From a virus: 31,495 nucleotides of DNA. Positions 13,168 to 20,713 of this stretch are shown here, in pieces (positions within the stretch are counted from its first letter, which is position 1; each line of letters opens with the position of its first letter). Where the stretch lies: positions 1 to 31,495 of IMG/VR virus record IMGVR_UViG_3300009164_000223; one strand, written 5' to 3'. The translations under genes and the position numbers were made by a program. The notes under the pieces were generated by a model. It had not been told where the DNA came from and made no database searches. It saw only the letters and a program-made list of their open reading frames with translations.

Positions 13168-13470
13168 ATGACCGCTGACAACTTTAGATTAGATCAAGCC
13201 ACAATCGAACTGCATGAAGCAATTATGGATAATGGCGGAGTTGAGTGTGAGCAAGTGCCTGATGTTTTCTTTCCCGAAGAATGGGCTGCGCGGGGGGCTT
13301 CACAAAGTACAAACATGTATAACATGGCTATACAAACCGCTAGACAAATCTGCATGCGTTGCCCAGTAATGGACAAGTGCCTAAGAGTTGGCATGGCTGA
13401 AGATTACGGTATTTGGGGCGGAACAACACCTAAACAGCGCAGGCAACTAAAACGAGAGCAAGAACTCTAG
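13168..13470 (+). CDS. whiB: WhiB-family transcriptional regulator
   Basis: The only plus-strand gene. A WhiB-like iron-sulfur protein of 100 residues. Four cysteines, at 27, 62, 65 and 71 (C ... CxxCxxxxxC), bind a 4Fe-4S cluster. The GIWGG turn is at 81-85, followed by a basic tail, TPKQRRQLKREQ, for DNA binding. WhiB proteins are found only in actinobacteria and their phages, and act with the sigma factor. ATG 13168 is chosen over an upstream in-frame ATG at 13117, because the latter extension lies inside the yqaJ 5' region and has no family match. Its stop TAG overlaps the stop of the opposing gene. It probably controls host or phage promoters, perhaps the overlapping yqaJ promoter. Confidence 0.93.
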   Translation: MTADNFRLDQATIELHEAIMDNGGVECEQVPDVFFPEEWAARGASQSTNMYNMAIQTARQICMRCPVMDKCLRVGMAEDYGIWGGTTPKQRRQLKREQEL

Positions 13471-13631
13471 TCATCCTTGTTGCGAATAGGATAAGTCAAA
13501 ACCCAGATACCAGTTGAAGCAATAATGCAGTAGCCGATAACAGTTTTAGCAGTGCCTTCCAAAACTATCCAGGCAATCAGCATGCCCAGCAAAGTCCAAA
13601 TCTGGCCGATAATATCTCTTAGAAAGTTCAC
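13467..13631 (-). CDS. Small two-span membrane protein, holin candidate (54 aa)
   Basis: A 54-residue frame from GTG 13631, which overlaps the preceding stop (GTGA). Two hydrophobic segments, about 8-26 (IGQIWTLLGMLIAWIVL) and 30-47 (TVIGYCIIASTGIWVLTY), with a short turn and a charged C terminus RNKDD. As the last gene of the late operon, after an M23 lysin and a membrane protein, it fits a class II holin or antiholin, but this is inference. It ends tail-to-tail with whiB within a CTAG. Confidence 0.55.
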   Translation of the reverse strand: MNFLRDIIGQIWTLLGMLIAWIVLEGTAKTVIGYCIIASTGIWVLTYPIRNKDD

Positions 13632-15016
13632 TTTATTCTCCTAGTCTTAGTTGAACCTGATCCACTAGCACCCGCACTAGCAGAAGCCTGAGCTGAAGCA
13701 ACAGCCTGAGAAGTCGCAAACTGACTAATCTGAGTCAAAACAACTGCTGCAACAATTTCCTTCTTAGCCTTAGCACGAACTTCAGGGGACATGTCAGCAC
13801 CAACATTTCCCATAAAGTTCAAAGCATCAGTCAAAGCAACAATAGAAGCACCAAAAACAGGGATATTAGCAATCTCTTCAGGAACTTGAATATCATCTTC
13901 CTGAGCCTGTTGCATCAGGTTATCTAGCAAAACTTGATGTTGCTCTTCAGGGGACATAATTTCAGGGTAAGCAACCGGTGAATCAACAGGAACATCAACA
14001 ACAGGCTCTTCAGTAGTTTCAGGGCTAGGAGTAGGCTCAGGGGTAGAAACAGGCTCTAAAGGCGTTTCAGGGTCTATTTGGGGGGTTTCTGGCTCAACTG
14101 GGGGATTAGGGTCAACAGGCGGGTCAGGGATAACAGGAACAACAGGGGGAACAGTCGGCTCAGGTTCAGGAACAACAAAATCAAAACCAGTGTGAACAGT
14201 AATCGGGTCAGAATACTCACTATAAACACCAAGAGAATCGTTATCGGCACGAACCCTAAAAGTAACATCAGTATCTTCAGGCAATCCGCCAATAGTTATA
14301 GCTCTATCAATGCTGGCCAAACCCCAACCATCTGCCCCGCCATAAGTCCAAGTAACCGCATAACGCTCAATAGGGGTCTCTTCAATGTAACTTGACCAGG
14401 TTAGATCAACATTTGTGCCATCAACAACACCTTCAACCAGAAACGGCTTATTTAGGTTAGGGGAAACAATTACAGGCGGGGTAACAACATCGCTGCTAAA
14501 CGCTGAAGGGGGAACAATAACAGTCCCTTCATCTTGACCCCAAAACAGGCGGTTACAAGCTCCGCCACCATACTCATAAAACCAAGCATCAAACTTCACG
14601 CTCGCATAAGCAGTCATACCAACAACCGCTGAAGAAGGCGAGCAACCCTTCAAAGTCCAAGCATCAATAACAGGAACATCATCAAAAGACATGTAAAAGC
14701 CGTCATCACTCCAGTTAGTAAAACTCACCAAACCAGATCTAGGGGAAGTGATGTAACCCGAATAATGAACTAAAACATAATCGCCCTGGCAACCGGCAAC
14801 AATACCAGCATTATCGGCATCAAAATCAGAGTCAATATTTGCAACGCTAGTCCAGCCTGATTCGCAGAGAGTATAAGCCCTGCGGTCAGGAGTAGCCGAA
14901 GGGTCAAAAGTATAAACTTCAACCTTTAGCCCATTAGGGTCAGCTTTAGCAATAGTCAAAGGCCAAAAGGTAAAGGCTAGAACAAAGAAAACTGATGCAA
15001 GAAACTTTAGTTTCAT
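13628..15016 (-). CDS. Secreted PA14-FN3 surface protein
   Basis: A 462-residue protein with a Sec signal peptide: KLKF start, hydrophobic core (ASVFFVLAFTFWPL) and AKA cleavage at about 25. Residues about 26-170 match a PA14-like beta domain (YVLVHYSGYITSP, FTNWSDDGFYMSFDD), usually a sugar-binding module. About 185-276 is a fibronectin type III domain (VDGTNVDLTWSS, VTFRVRADN). About 283-345 is a Pro/Glu/Thr-rich linker, and the C-terminal 110 residues are helical with an Ala/Ser-rich end and basic KTRRIK. Virion fibres rarely carry a signal peptide, so the protein is probably exported from the infected cell. It lies in the lysis block. Possible roles: host-surface modification, glycan binding or lysis accessory. 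Confidence 0.72.
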   Translation of the reverse strand: MKLKFLASVFFVLAFTFWPLTIAKADPNGLKVEVYTFDPSATPDRRAYTLCESGWTSVANIDSDFDADNAGIVAGCQGDYVLVHYSGYITSPRSGLVSFTNWSDDGFYMSFDDVPVIDAWTLKGCSPSSAVVGMTAYASVKFDAWFYEYGGGACNRLFWGQDEGTVIVPPSAFSSDVVTPPVIVSPNLNKPFLVEGVVDGTNVDLTWSSYIEETPIERYAVTWTYGGADGWGLASIDRAITIGGLPEDTDVTFRVRADNDSLGVYSEYSDPITVHTGFDFVVPEPEPTVPPVVPVIPDPPVDPNPPVEPETPQIDPETPLEPVSTPEPTPSPETTEEPVVDVPVDSPVAYPEIMSPEEQHQVLLDNLMQQAQEDDIQVPEEIANIPVFGASIVALTDALNFMGNVGADMSPEVRAKAKKEIVAAVVLTQISQFATSQAVASAQASASAGASGSGSTKTRRIK

Positions 15017-15279
15017 TACTTCTGCTTAGGCTCAGGCTTCACATTCTTCAACTGAACAGACTGCTGGAAGGCAGCGTTGATCTCATTCTGAGTCAATCTA
15101 CCATCTTCAAGGAAAGCCAAAGAAAGACGCTCAATAACCTTAGCAACAGCCAAAATACCGCCAATGGCAGCAGCAGTCGCAGGAGCAACACCACCCAGAC
15201 TTCCTGCACCAATAACACCTAGAGCAGAAGCAACAAAAGTCGCAACAATTCTTAGTAGGACATTTCCAGCAGACTTCAT
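15016..15279 (-). CDS. Membrane protein, holin candidate
   Basis: An 87-residue protein with two hydrophobic segments: LLRIVATFVASALGVIGAG (about 8-26) and an Ala/Gly-rich ATAAAIGGILAVAKVI (about 34-49). A soluble, Lys-rich tail follows (LKNVKPEPKQK). It lies 2 nt after the M23 peptidase stop, the usual position for a holin that opens the membrane to the lysin. Length and two-helix layout fit, though holins have no diagnostic motif. ATG 15279; stop overlaps the next start. Confidence 0.62.
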   Translation of the reverse strand: MKSAGNVLLRIVATFVASALGVIGAGSLGGVAPATAAAIGGILAVAKVIERLSLAFLEDGRLTQNEINAAFQQSVQLKNVKPEPKQK

Positions 15280-15281
15280 AA

Positions 15282-15743
15282 TTACCCCTTGTTTCCTAGA
15301 ATGTGTTTCAGCGGGTCAATCAAATCTTCGTAAGCGCTCAAATGAATGTTCGGGTTAGAGTGATCCTTGTTAGCCTTACCAATGCTCAAGTGCAGATGCG
15401 CACCGGTAGAAGCTGAGCCAGAAGGAGTGTTCTTACCGCCCCCAACAAGCCCTAAAACAGTTTTACCGCCAACGACCTTATCGCCCTTTACAAGCGGAGA
15501 TTTCTCAGCCAAATGAGCATACAAAACCCAGTAACCATCTTTAGTTGAATGAATAACAATCCAACCCAAAACATCAGTCCAAGTTGAAACAAAAACAGTT
15601 CCGTCAGTGATTGCCTTGATAGCTGACTTCTCTTTAGGACTCCAGTCCTGTCCGCGGTGCGGTCTGCCATTACGATAAGGGGCAAGATTACCAAACTCAT
15701 CATTACGAGTATTGGCAGGAAAAGGCTCAAAATAGATTGTCAT
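15282..15743 (-). CDS. M23-family endolysin (peptidoglycan endopeptidase)
   Basis: A 153-residue zinc metallopeptidase of the M23/LytM family that cuts peptide cross-links of the cell wall. Zinc ligands are visible: HRGQD (His29, Asp33) and HLH in TGAHLHLS (116-118). A catalytic His at about 77 lies in YAHL. No signal peptide, so a holin is expected to release it. No separate cell-wall-binding domain is seen, making this a compact lysin. ATG 15743. Confidence 0.9.
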   Translation of the reverse strand: MTIYFEPFPANTRNDEFGNLAPYRNGRPHRGQDWSPKEKSAIKAITDGTVFVSTWTDVLGWIVIHSTKDGYWVLYAHLAEKSPLVKGDKVVGGKTVLGLVGGGKNTPSGSASTGAHLHLSIGKANKDHSNPNIHLSAYEDLIDPLKHILGNKG

Positions 15744-15767
15744 AAGACAATTCTAAATTAGGGGATG

Positions 15768-15998
15768 TTACAGCCCGAAAGCGCTCTTCAGCAAAACAAC
15801 AGCAACGCTAGTAACAACAGCAGTAATCAGAGCAGGAATCCAGGCACTCCGGTTTATCTGCTTCTCTAGTTCTCTAATTCTTGTTTCGTGATCGCGTGAA
15901 GCATCAAGTATTTGAATTGAGTTTGCTTTTAGAATCTCGATGTCGCGAACAATCTGCAACAACAAAGTCTGATTAGAAGGTTTAGGTTGCTCACTCAA
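15768..15998 (-). CDS. Coiled-coil, C-terminal membrane-anchor protein (XhlA-like)
   Basis: A 76-residue protein: polar N terminus, a helical coiled-coil stretch (ETRIRELEKQINRS), then one hydrophobic segment near the C terminus (WIPALITAVVTSVAVVLL). This layout is that of XhlA-like or DUF2746-like phage proteins, often holin partners. The TTG 15998 start has AGGAG 10 nt upstream and overlaps the preceding small gene. Likely part of the lysis block. Confidence 0.65.
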   Translation of the reverse strand: MSEQPKPSNQTLLLQIVRDIEILKANSIQILDASRDHETRIRELEKQINRSAWIPALITAVVTSVAVVLLKSAFGL

Positions 15999-16110
15999 TT
16001 GGGGTCATCTCCTGACCACACAAACCACAAACAAGCATCCCTTCAGCAGGCGGAGTATGCTCATCATCCTGCATAAAGCAACCTTCAGTTTTACAGCTAA
16101 ACATTTCCAT
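15991..16110 (-). CDS. Tiny Cys-rich protein (39 aa)
   Basis: A 39-residue frame between the tail-tip gene and the coiled-coil membrane protein, from ATG 16110. Cysteines at 6, 11, 28 and 31 (C-x4-C ... CGLC) suggest one zinc site. Its stop overlaps the next start by 8 nt. No family recognised, and no ribosome site is strong; the case rests on coupling and cysteine pattern. Confidence 0.45.
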   Translation of the reverse strand: MEMFSCKTEGCFMQDDEHTPPAEGMLVCGLCGQEMTPIE

Positions 16111-16112
16111 CC

Positions 16113-16595
16113 TTATCCCGCAGCAGTTCCAGTAGCCATCATCACTGCAATACCATAAAGAGTTTGAGTTGCAGGCTGAGAGACACCACCATTATTGACC
16201 AGGGCAATTGTTGCAGTTCCAGTAGTAACAGCGTTAACAACAGGGGTGAAGTACGCTCCACTAGTGGCAAGCCCGCAAACAATCGGGGTAGTCCCGAAAC
16301 GGGATGTAGGGAAAACAACAGACACAAGTGCAGATGAACCCGCAGCAACAGCAGTAGCCGGCCCAGTTGCGCTAAAGACAGCCATAGCAGCAGGAAGCGG
16401 TTGCCACTGCGCACCATCCCAATGCTCAATTCTGTCTCTATCCGTTAGATAAGAAACCTGCCCAGCAGTAGCAGAAGGAATACCAGTAGAACGAACAGCT
16501 GAAGAACCAAAAGTTCCAACAACCTGCGCAGAAACATAAGTGTTCAAATCTGATGCGGTAAGGACATCACCAATAGCCCAAGTTTTCAAAGTCAT
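16113..16595 (-). CDS. Minor tail/fibre tip protein
   Basis: A 160-residue protein. The N terminus, TWAIGDVLTASDLNTYV, is a common start of actinophage tail-tip proteins (TWATGDVxTAxxLN), followed by an AGQVSYLTDRDRIEHWDG segment typical of fibre ends. The rest is Gly/Ala/Thr/Val-rich beta structure, possibly a trimeric tip. It lies after the large minor tail gene, as receptor-binding fibres do. ATG 16595 with AGGAG 7 nt upstream. The receptor is unknown. Confidence 0.7.
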   Translation of the reverse strand: MTLKTWAIGDVLTASDLNTYVSAQVVGTFGSSAVRSTGIPSATAGQVSYLTDRDRIEHWDGAQWQPLPAAMAVFSATGPATAVAAGSSALVSVVFPTSRFGTTPIVCGLATSGAYFTPVVNAVTTGTATIALVNNGGVSQPATQTLYGIAVMMATGTAAG

Positions 16596-16629
16596 AAAGT
16601 TTCTCCTAAGTGTCTAGTTTATCGGGATG

Positions 16630-18462
16630 TTAGACAACCTTCTGAGTATCCAAAACACCCAGATAAGTTGAGTTCAAAATTATGCCTGCACCGAATGGGG
16701 CTAACCCTAAAGAAACCTTATGAGTTTCAGGAGTGAAATCCTGTTTGATGCTAATAATTGTGTATTTCTTGTCAATGTTTGAACCTGTTGCTGAAGGCCT
16801 AAAGATAACTCTGGCAGGGTCATAAAGGTCAATTGCTTGCACTCTAGCCTGAGCAGTTCCCGCCATCGCTTCTAACTGCAAATCTAAGCTAGTAAGAACA
16901 TAATCAGGGCTTCCAAACTGGCCGTAAATCTCGCTAACCATCGCAGTAGATCTAGCAGGGCTAATACCTAAATTATCTGTCTGCCCAAAAGTTCTAATGC
17001 CATAGAGTGCCTGGCTTGCAGTGCTTCCAGTTGTAGCAGTTCCCCCAGAAGCTCGAACAACATTCACCTGATTATAGAACTGGTCAGAAGCGTATTGAAC
17101 CTGCAAATCATAGATAGTTAAACCAGTTCCTAAGAAAGTTGCTTGGCCATAGTTATCTGCAAAGTTCACGATGGCAGTCGCAGCAGCAGTTCCAGACTTG
17201 ATAGTTACCGCATAAACGCTAGAAGAATAACGCTCAGTCCCAAGCCAACCCGAGTAAGGGCGTTGCTGCTCATTCAAATAAGTGCTTGTAGTTTCCTGAT
17301 AGCGTTCACCGTCAAAATAGACACTTGAAGCTGAAGATGTTGGAGAAATAATCAAGTCTTTTATTTGGAAAGTTCCATTTAGATCTGATACATAAAACTC
17401 AAAATAATTACATACAAGGGCAGTCGTAACATTTTCGATAACGATACGCTTCCAAGTGTTATTGCTGAAAGTATTTGCATAAGCAACAGTTGCTTTAGTT
17501 ACATAAGCTCCAGTTGCAGGGTTCTTGTAAATCAAGCGTATTTCAGCACTCACATCAACAGCGTTAGTCCAAAACGCGACACTATAAGCAGTGTTAGGTT
17601 TATATTTCACAGGATCATATTCCTGATACTGCAAACCCTGCTCAGAGCCTAAAAGAACAGACTCTAAAACATACTCGCCAGGATACTGAGAGTTAGTTGT
17701 TACAACAGGAGTTCCTTCAGTTGAAAGAATCCAGTTAGATAAATCAGTTGCAGTGCCTTTATAAAAACCTGCGGTCAGGTGATAGTTATAGCTCAACGAT
17801 GCGGATGGATTCCAAGTCGTATTGGTATAACTGCGGTCAGCCCATTTAGCGTTGCCGTCTTTAGTCCCCCAAAAATAGGCTGGCTCAGTTCTAGCAACAT
17901 TCTGCAAATACGCTAAAACAGTTGTTCCCTGATCAAGAGTATCTCCAACTAAAGGCGTTTTACCGGCACTACCAGCCATAGAAACAGTTACAGCAGTTGA
18001 ACCCCAGATTGCCGTTGCCGATGCAATTCTAGGAGTAGGTAATTGCCCAGCAGTATTAGCAGCAGTAATTAGGGTCGGGTTGAAGTTAGCTTTAGCAAGG
18101 ACACCTAAACCATCAGTAGCCATCAGGCTTGCTCTAGCATCAAGTCCCTTCTCATCATTAGTGAAATCCCAGTTTTGAACCCAACCAGTGAAGATAACGA
18201 CACCGCCAGAATAAATAACGACTTTAGCGTTAGGTTGAACTCGCGTATAACCATTAGTAGCATCATAAAGAATAGAGCTTGTATTGAAAGGGTCAAAAGT
18301 TCTATCGTTATTGATAAAACTAACTGTTGCCTGACCAACCTGAGTATCATCTAAAATACGCGGGCTACCACGATCAATAGTTACATTAGTTGCATAGGCA
18401 GTAACATCAACTTGCGCACCAGCACCAAAACTAAGATAAATCAAATATGTAGGGACAGGCAT
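16630..18462 (-). CDS. Minor tail protein with carbohydrate-binding-like insertion
   Basis: A 610-residue baseplate or distal-tail protein. The N-terminal 130 residues (VDVTAYATNVTIDRG, GQATVSFINND, IFTGWVQNWDF) are the beta-sandwich typical of actinophage minor tail proteins. Residues about 220-370 form an inserted beta-rich unit (LSNWILSTEG, YSVAFWTNAVDVSAEIRLIY, FEFYVSDLNGTFQIKDL) with the pattern of a carbohydrate-binding jelly roll. The C-terminal part returns to a tail-hub-like fold. It follows the tape measure directly (TAATG overlap). It probably forms the tail tip and contacts host glycans. Confidence 0.8.
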   Translation of the reverse strand: MPVPTYLIYLSFGAGAQVDVTAYATNVTIDRGSPRILDDTQVGQATVSFINNDRTFDPFNTSSILYDATNGYTRVQPNAKVVIYSGGVVIFTGWVQNWDFTNDEKGLDARASLMATDGLGVLAKANFNPTLITAANTAGQLPTPRIASATAIWGSTAVTVSMAGSAGKTPLVGDTLDQGTTVLAYLQNVARTEPAYFWGTKDGNAKWADRSYTNTTWNPSASLSYNYHLTAGFYKGTATDLSNWILSTEGTPVVTTNSQYPGEYVLESVLLGSEQGLQYQEYDPVKYKPNTAYSVAFWTNAVDVSAEIRLIYKNPATGAYVTKATVAYANTFSNNTWKRIVIENVTTALVCNYFEFYVSDLNGTFQIKDLIISPTSSASSVYFDGERYQETTSTYLNEQQRPYSGWLGTERYSSSVYAVTIKSGTAAATAIVNFADNYGQATFLGTGLTIYDLQVQYASDQFYNQVNVVRASGGTATTGSTASQALYGIRTFGQTDNLGISPARSTAMVSEIYGQFGSPDYVLTSLDLQLEAMAGTAQARVQAIDLYDPARVIFRPSATGSNIDKKYTIISIKQDFTPETHKVSLGLAPFGAGIILNSTYLGVLDTQKVV

Positions 18463-19745
18463 TATCTACCCTTGCTAGTAAAGCCTGCAAAAGGTAACCC
18501 GCCATTAGCTTTGCCATATTTAACGACAGCATCAACAACCGCTTTAGGGTCAGCAGACTGAACCTGAATCGTAATGTTGTTATTTGTTGTTGTAGTCAAA
18601 TTATTTTTACCGTTAGCAAAAATACCTGTGCCAGCCTTGCCAGTAGGCTTGCCACCAAAAATCACATTATTTGTGCCAGAACTATCGTCAGCGTAAAGAG
18701 TTCCAAAACCTCTCGCGATAGTTTCAGCATTTATCGCGTTGAGAGTATCTTGCACACCAATTCCACGCCTAACCGATTCAGCACCTAAACCAATGTCTGA
18801 TGTAAGCAAAGCAATTGCCCCGTTGTAATCACCCGCACCAATTTTTTGAAAAGTTGCGACAGTAACAGTTAGACCATCTGTAATAGTGCCGATGGTATCT
18901 GAAATCATTTGTAGTGAATTAGCAAAACCAGCAGTAGGGTTATTGCCACCATTAGGATCCATCAAACCAAACAAAGCCTGCAAATTATCGAAAGTAAGTT
19001 TGATACTGTCTTTCAAAGATGCAAAGGCTTTACCAATGTCAGTTTTAGGGTTAGCGGCTTGTTCAAAAAACTTGCCAATCTGCTCAATAGCTCCACCAGG
19101 TTTAGTTATTTCTCCAACAAAATCCTGAATCAAAGGTAAAACTAAATTACCTAATTTTTCTTTAAGAATGTCCATACTGTTATTGAACTTGCTAAAAGGA
19201 TCTGCCTGCTGAATGGCAGCACCACCAACAATCTTCTCCAAATCGCCAAACAAATCCTTGCTTGTTTTTAGGGATGGAAATAGCTTTTCAAGTTGTTTTC
19301 TATTACCTACAAAAGCTTGAGAAATAGCATTTGAGACCTTTTCTAAAGGCTTACCGGTTGTTGCCGAAGCGTCTAAAGACAAGGTGAGAAGTTGTTGAGC
19401 TTTGTTTACATCTTTAGTAACTCGGACAAACTTACCCATACTCGGACGAAGATCATCATCCATGATCCCGGTTTGGAGAGATAAGCTCTCTATAAAACGA
19501 TCTGACTGTTTTATTTGAGTTTTAGTCGCATTAGCATTACGAACTAATTGAGTATTCAATAATTGTGTTGACTTCTGGTCAGCTGAAGCAGCCTTAGCAG
19601 ATTCCATCAACAAATTAGTTATTTGACTGATACCGATACCAATACCAATAGCACCGATAGCTTTCTTTAGCCCCCCAAAACCACCTTTAGCCTTCTTAAT
19701 GCCTGAATCATCAAACTTAGATAAGAGTTTTACGATAACTGACAT
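18462..19745 (-). CDS. Tail tape measure protein (short)
   Basis: A 427-residue tape measure, which sets tail length and is ejected with DNA. N terminus MSVIVKLLSKFDDSGIKKA followed by a Gly/Ile-rich helix (AIGAIGIGIGISQITNLL); long helical region with ADQKSTQLLNTQLVRNANAT, FVRVTKDVNKAQQLL, NAISQAFVGNRKQLEKLFP; C terminus NITIQVQSADPKAVVDAVVK. At about 0.15 nm per residue a tail near 60 nm would result, short for a siphovirus. It follows the gp10-like gene (TAATG). Confidence 0.85.
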   Translation of the reverse strand: MSVIVKLLSKFDDSGIKKAKGGFGGLKKAIGAIGIGIGISQITNLLMESAKAASADQKSTQLLNTQLVRNANATKTQIKQSDRFIESLSLQTGIMDDDLRPSMGKFVRVTKDVNKAQQLLTLSLDASATTGKPLEKVSNAISQAFVGNRKQLEKLFPSLKTSKDLFGDLEKIVGGAAIQQADPFSKFNNSMDILKEKLGNLVLPLIQDFVGEITKPGGAIEQIGKFFEQAANPKTDIGKAFASLKDSIKLTFDNLQALFGLMDPNGGNNPTAGFANSLQMISDTIGTITDGLTVTVATFQKIGAGDYNGAIALLTSDIGLGAESVRRGIGVQDTLNAINAETIARGFGTLYADDSSGTNNVIFGGKPTGKAGTGIFANGKNNLTTTTNNNITIQVQSADPKAVVDAVVKYGKANGGLPFAGFTSKGR

Positions 19746-20308
19746 TAGTTGAGTTTCCTGTTCACCTTGGCTGCATACTTCTCAAGTATCAATTTTATCT
19801 CAGCCTGTACACTCGGCAGAGACTTCTCAACGCCAGGATAAACAAAGTTATTGTCATTATTCTTCTTCAAGTGTCTAATCATTGACCTACCCTGAGTCGT
19901 TACTCGGTGAGATCTAGTGACACCTTTCCAAGAATACGAATTAGTTACAGTTCTTCTAGGTACACCTGAACCTTTACCGGCAACATCAGCAAGAGCAGTC
20001 GCAGGAGAATTAACACGCAAACTAGCAAGAGAAGTAACCGCAAACTTCTTAGACGCTTTAGTTTTAAAACTAAACTTCACTTCATCAGGTTTCCTGCCAA
20101 CTCCCCAACCTAAACGGCCACGAGTATTAGAGACAGGGCGAACCTTAGATTCAAAAGGATTCACTTTAGGGATAGCAGCCTTGATAGCAGTAATGGCAGG
20201 CGCAGCAACAACCCGCATCTCTTTAACCATCGCGTTCTTCAAACCAGGCTCAAGCTGATTCAACGCCTTCACTATTTCTTTAGCGTTATAAACGATGTCA
20301 TCAGCCAT
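19745..20308 (-). CDS. Head-tail or tail completion protein (HK97 gp10-like)
   Basis: A 187-residue basic protein starting at ATG 20308, which has AGGGG 5 nt upstream; the longer start at 20335 has no such site. It begins MADDIVYNAKEIVKALNQLEP, consistent with HK97 gp10-type tail-completion proteins. It then contains a variable middle (WKGVTRSHRVTTQGRSMIRH) and a helical end. It sits between the chaperone frameshift product, whose stop overlaps its start, and the tape measure. This position is unusual, as gp10-like genes often precede the tail tube, so the assignment is tentative. Confidence 0.55.
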   Translation of the reverse strand: MADDIVYNAKEIVKALNQLEPGLKNAMVKEMRVVAAPAITAIKAAIPKVNPFESKVRPVSNTRGRLGWGVGRKPDEVKFSFKTKASKKFAVTSLASLRVNSPATALADVAGKGSGVPRRTVTNSYSWKGVTRSHRVTTQGRSMIRHLKKNNDNNFVYPGVEKSLPSVQAEIKLILEKYAAKVNRKLN

Positions 20309-20692
20309 TGTTGCCCCTTTGATGCTGAATCGCAAACAACATTGTATTTAGCATGCGATCACTCTCTTCCATTAGAACACTAGGGGCGATACCTGTTGCA
20401 ACCGCAAGATTAGCAATCAACCAATGAAAAGAGTCAATACCTAAAGGCTTTAGGCTTTTGGGTCAGCAACCTCAACAATCGAAACAAGGTCAACCCAGTT
20501 GTCAAACTCTTCGCCAGTTTTTTTGAGTCGCTTAATCGCAAGCCACGCAAGGTAAAGAAGGTGAGTAACCTTTTCAAGCTTGTCAATGCCTAAGTCAAAA
20601 AAGGATTCCCATTTGACTACATCGCCAGCCGAAGTGTTTACTTCTAAAATAGTGCCATCAACAAAAGTAATTGTAAGAGTTATCTGATTCAT
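20301..20692 (-). CDS. Tail assembly chaperone, frameshifted long form
   Basis: A -1 shift at C CCA AAA (20462-20456) joins the first 79 residues of the short chaperone to 51 residues in the other frame (130 in total). The extension reads LGIDSFHWLIANLAVATGIAPSVLMEE and then MLNTMLFAIQHQRG. ATGIAPSVL followed by a short acidic helix is typical of the T part of G/GT chaperone pairs. Such a ratio of short and long products is needed for tail assembly in most long-tailed phages. The stop at 20301 overlaps the next start. Confidence 0.8.
20450..20692 (-). CDS. Tail assembly chaperone, short form
   Basis: An 80-residue G-type chaperone: beta-like start (QITLTITFVDGTILEV), then a helical part with VTHLLYLAWLAIKRLKKTGEEF and DNWVDLVSIVEVADPKA. 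It is positioned between major tail protein and tape measure, as in lambda G. It coats the tape measure before tube assembly. The last codons include the slippery heptamer used for the long form. ATG 20692 with AGGG 7 nt upstream. Confidence 0.82.
   Translation of the reverse strand: MNQITLTITFVDGTILEVNTSAGDVVKWESFFDLGIDKLEKVTHLLYLAWLAIKRLKKTGEEFDNWVDLVSIVEVADPKA
20456..20462 (-). other. -1 ribosomal frameshift site (CCCAAAA)
   Basis: The heptamer C CCA AAA fits X-XXY-YYZ: P-site CCA slips to CCC, A-site AAA re-pairs on AAA. It lies two codons before the zero-frame stop TAA (20452-20450), and the -1 frame stays open for 51 codons to 20301. No strong stimulatory stem was worked out. Confidence 0.75.
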
Positions 20693-20713
20693 ACAATAAC
20701 CCTAACCTAAAAA

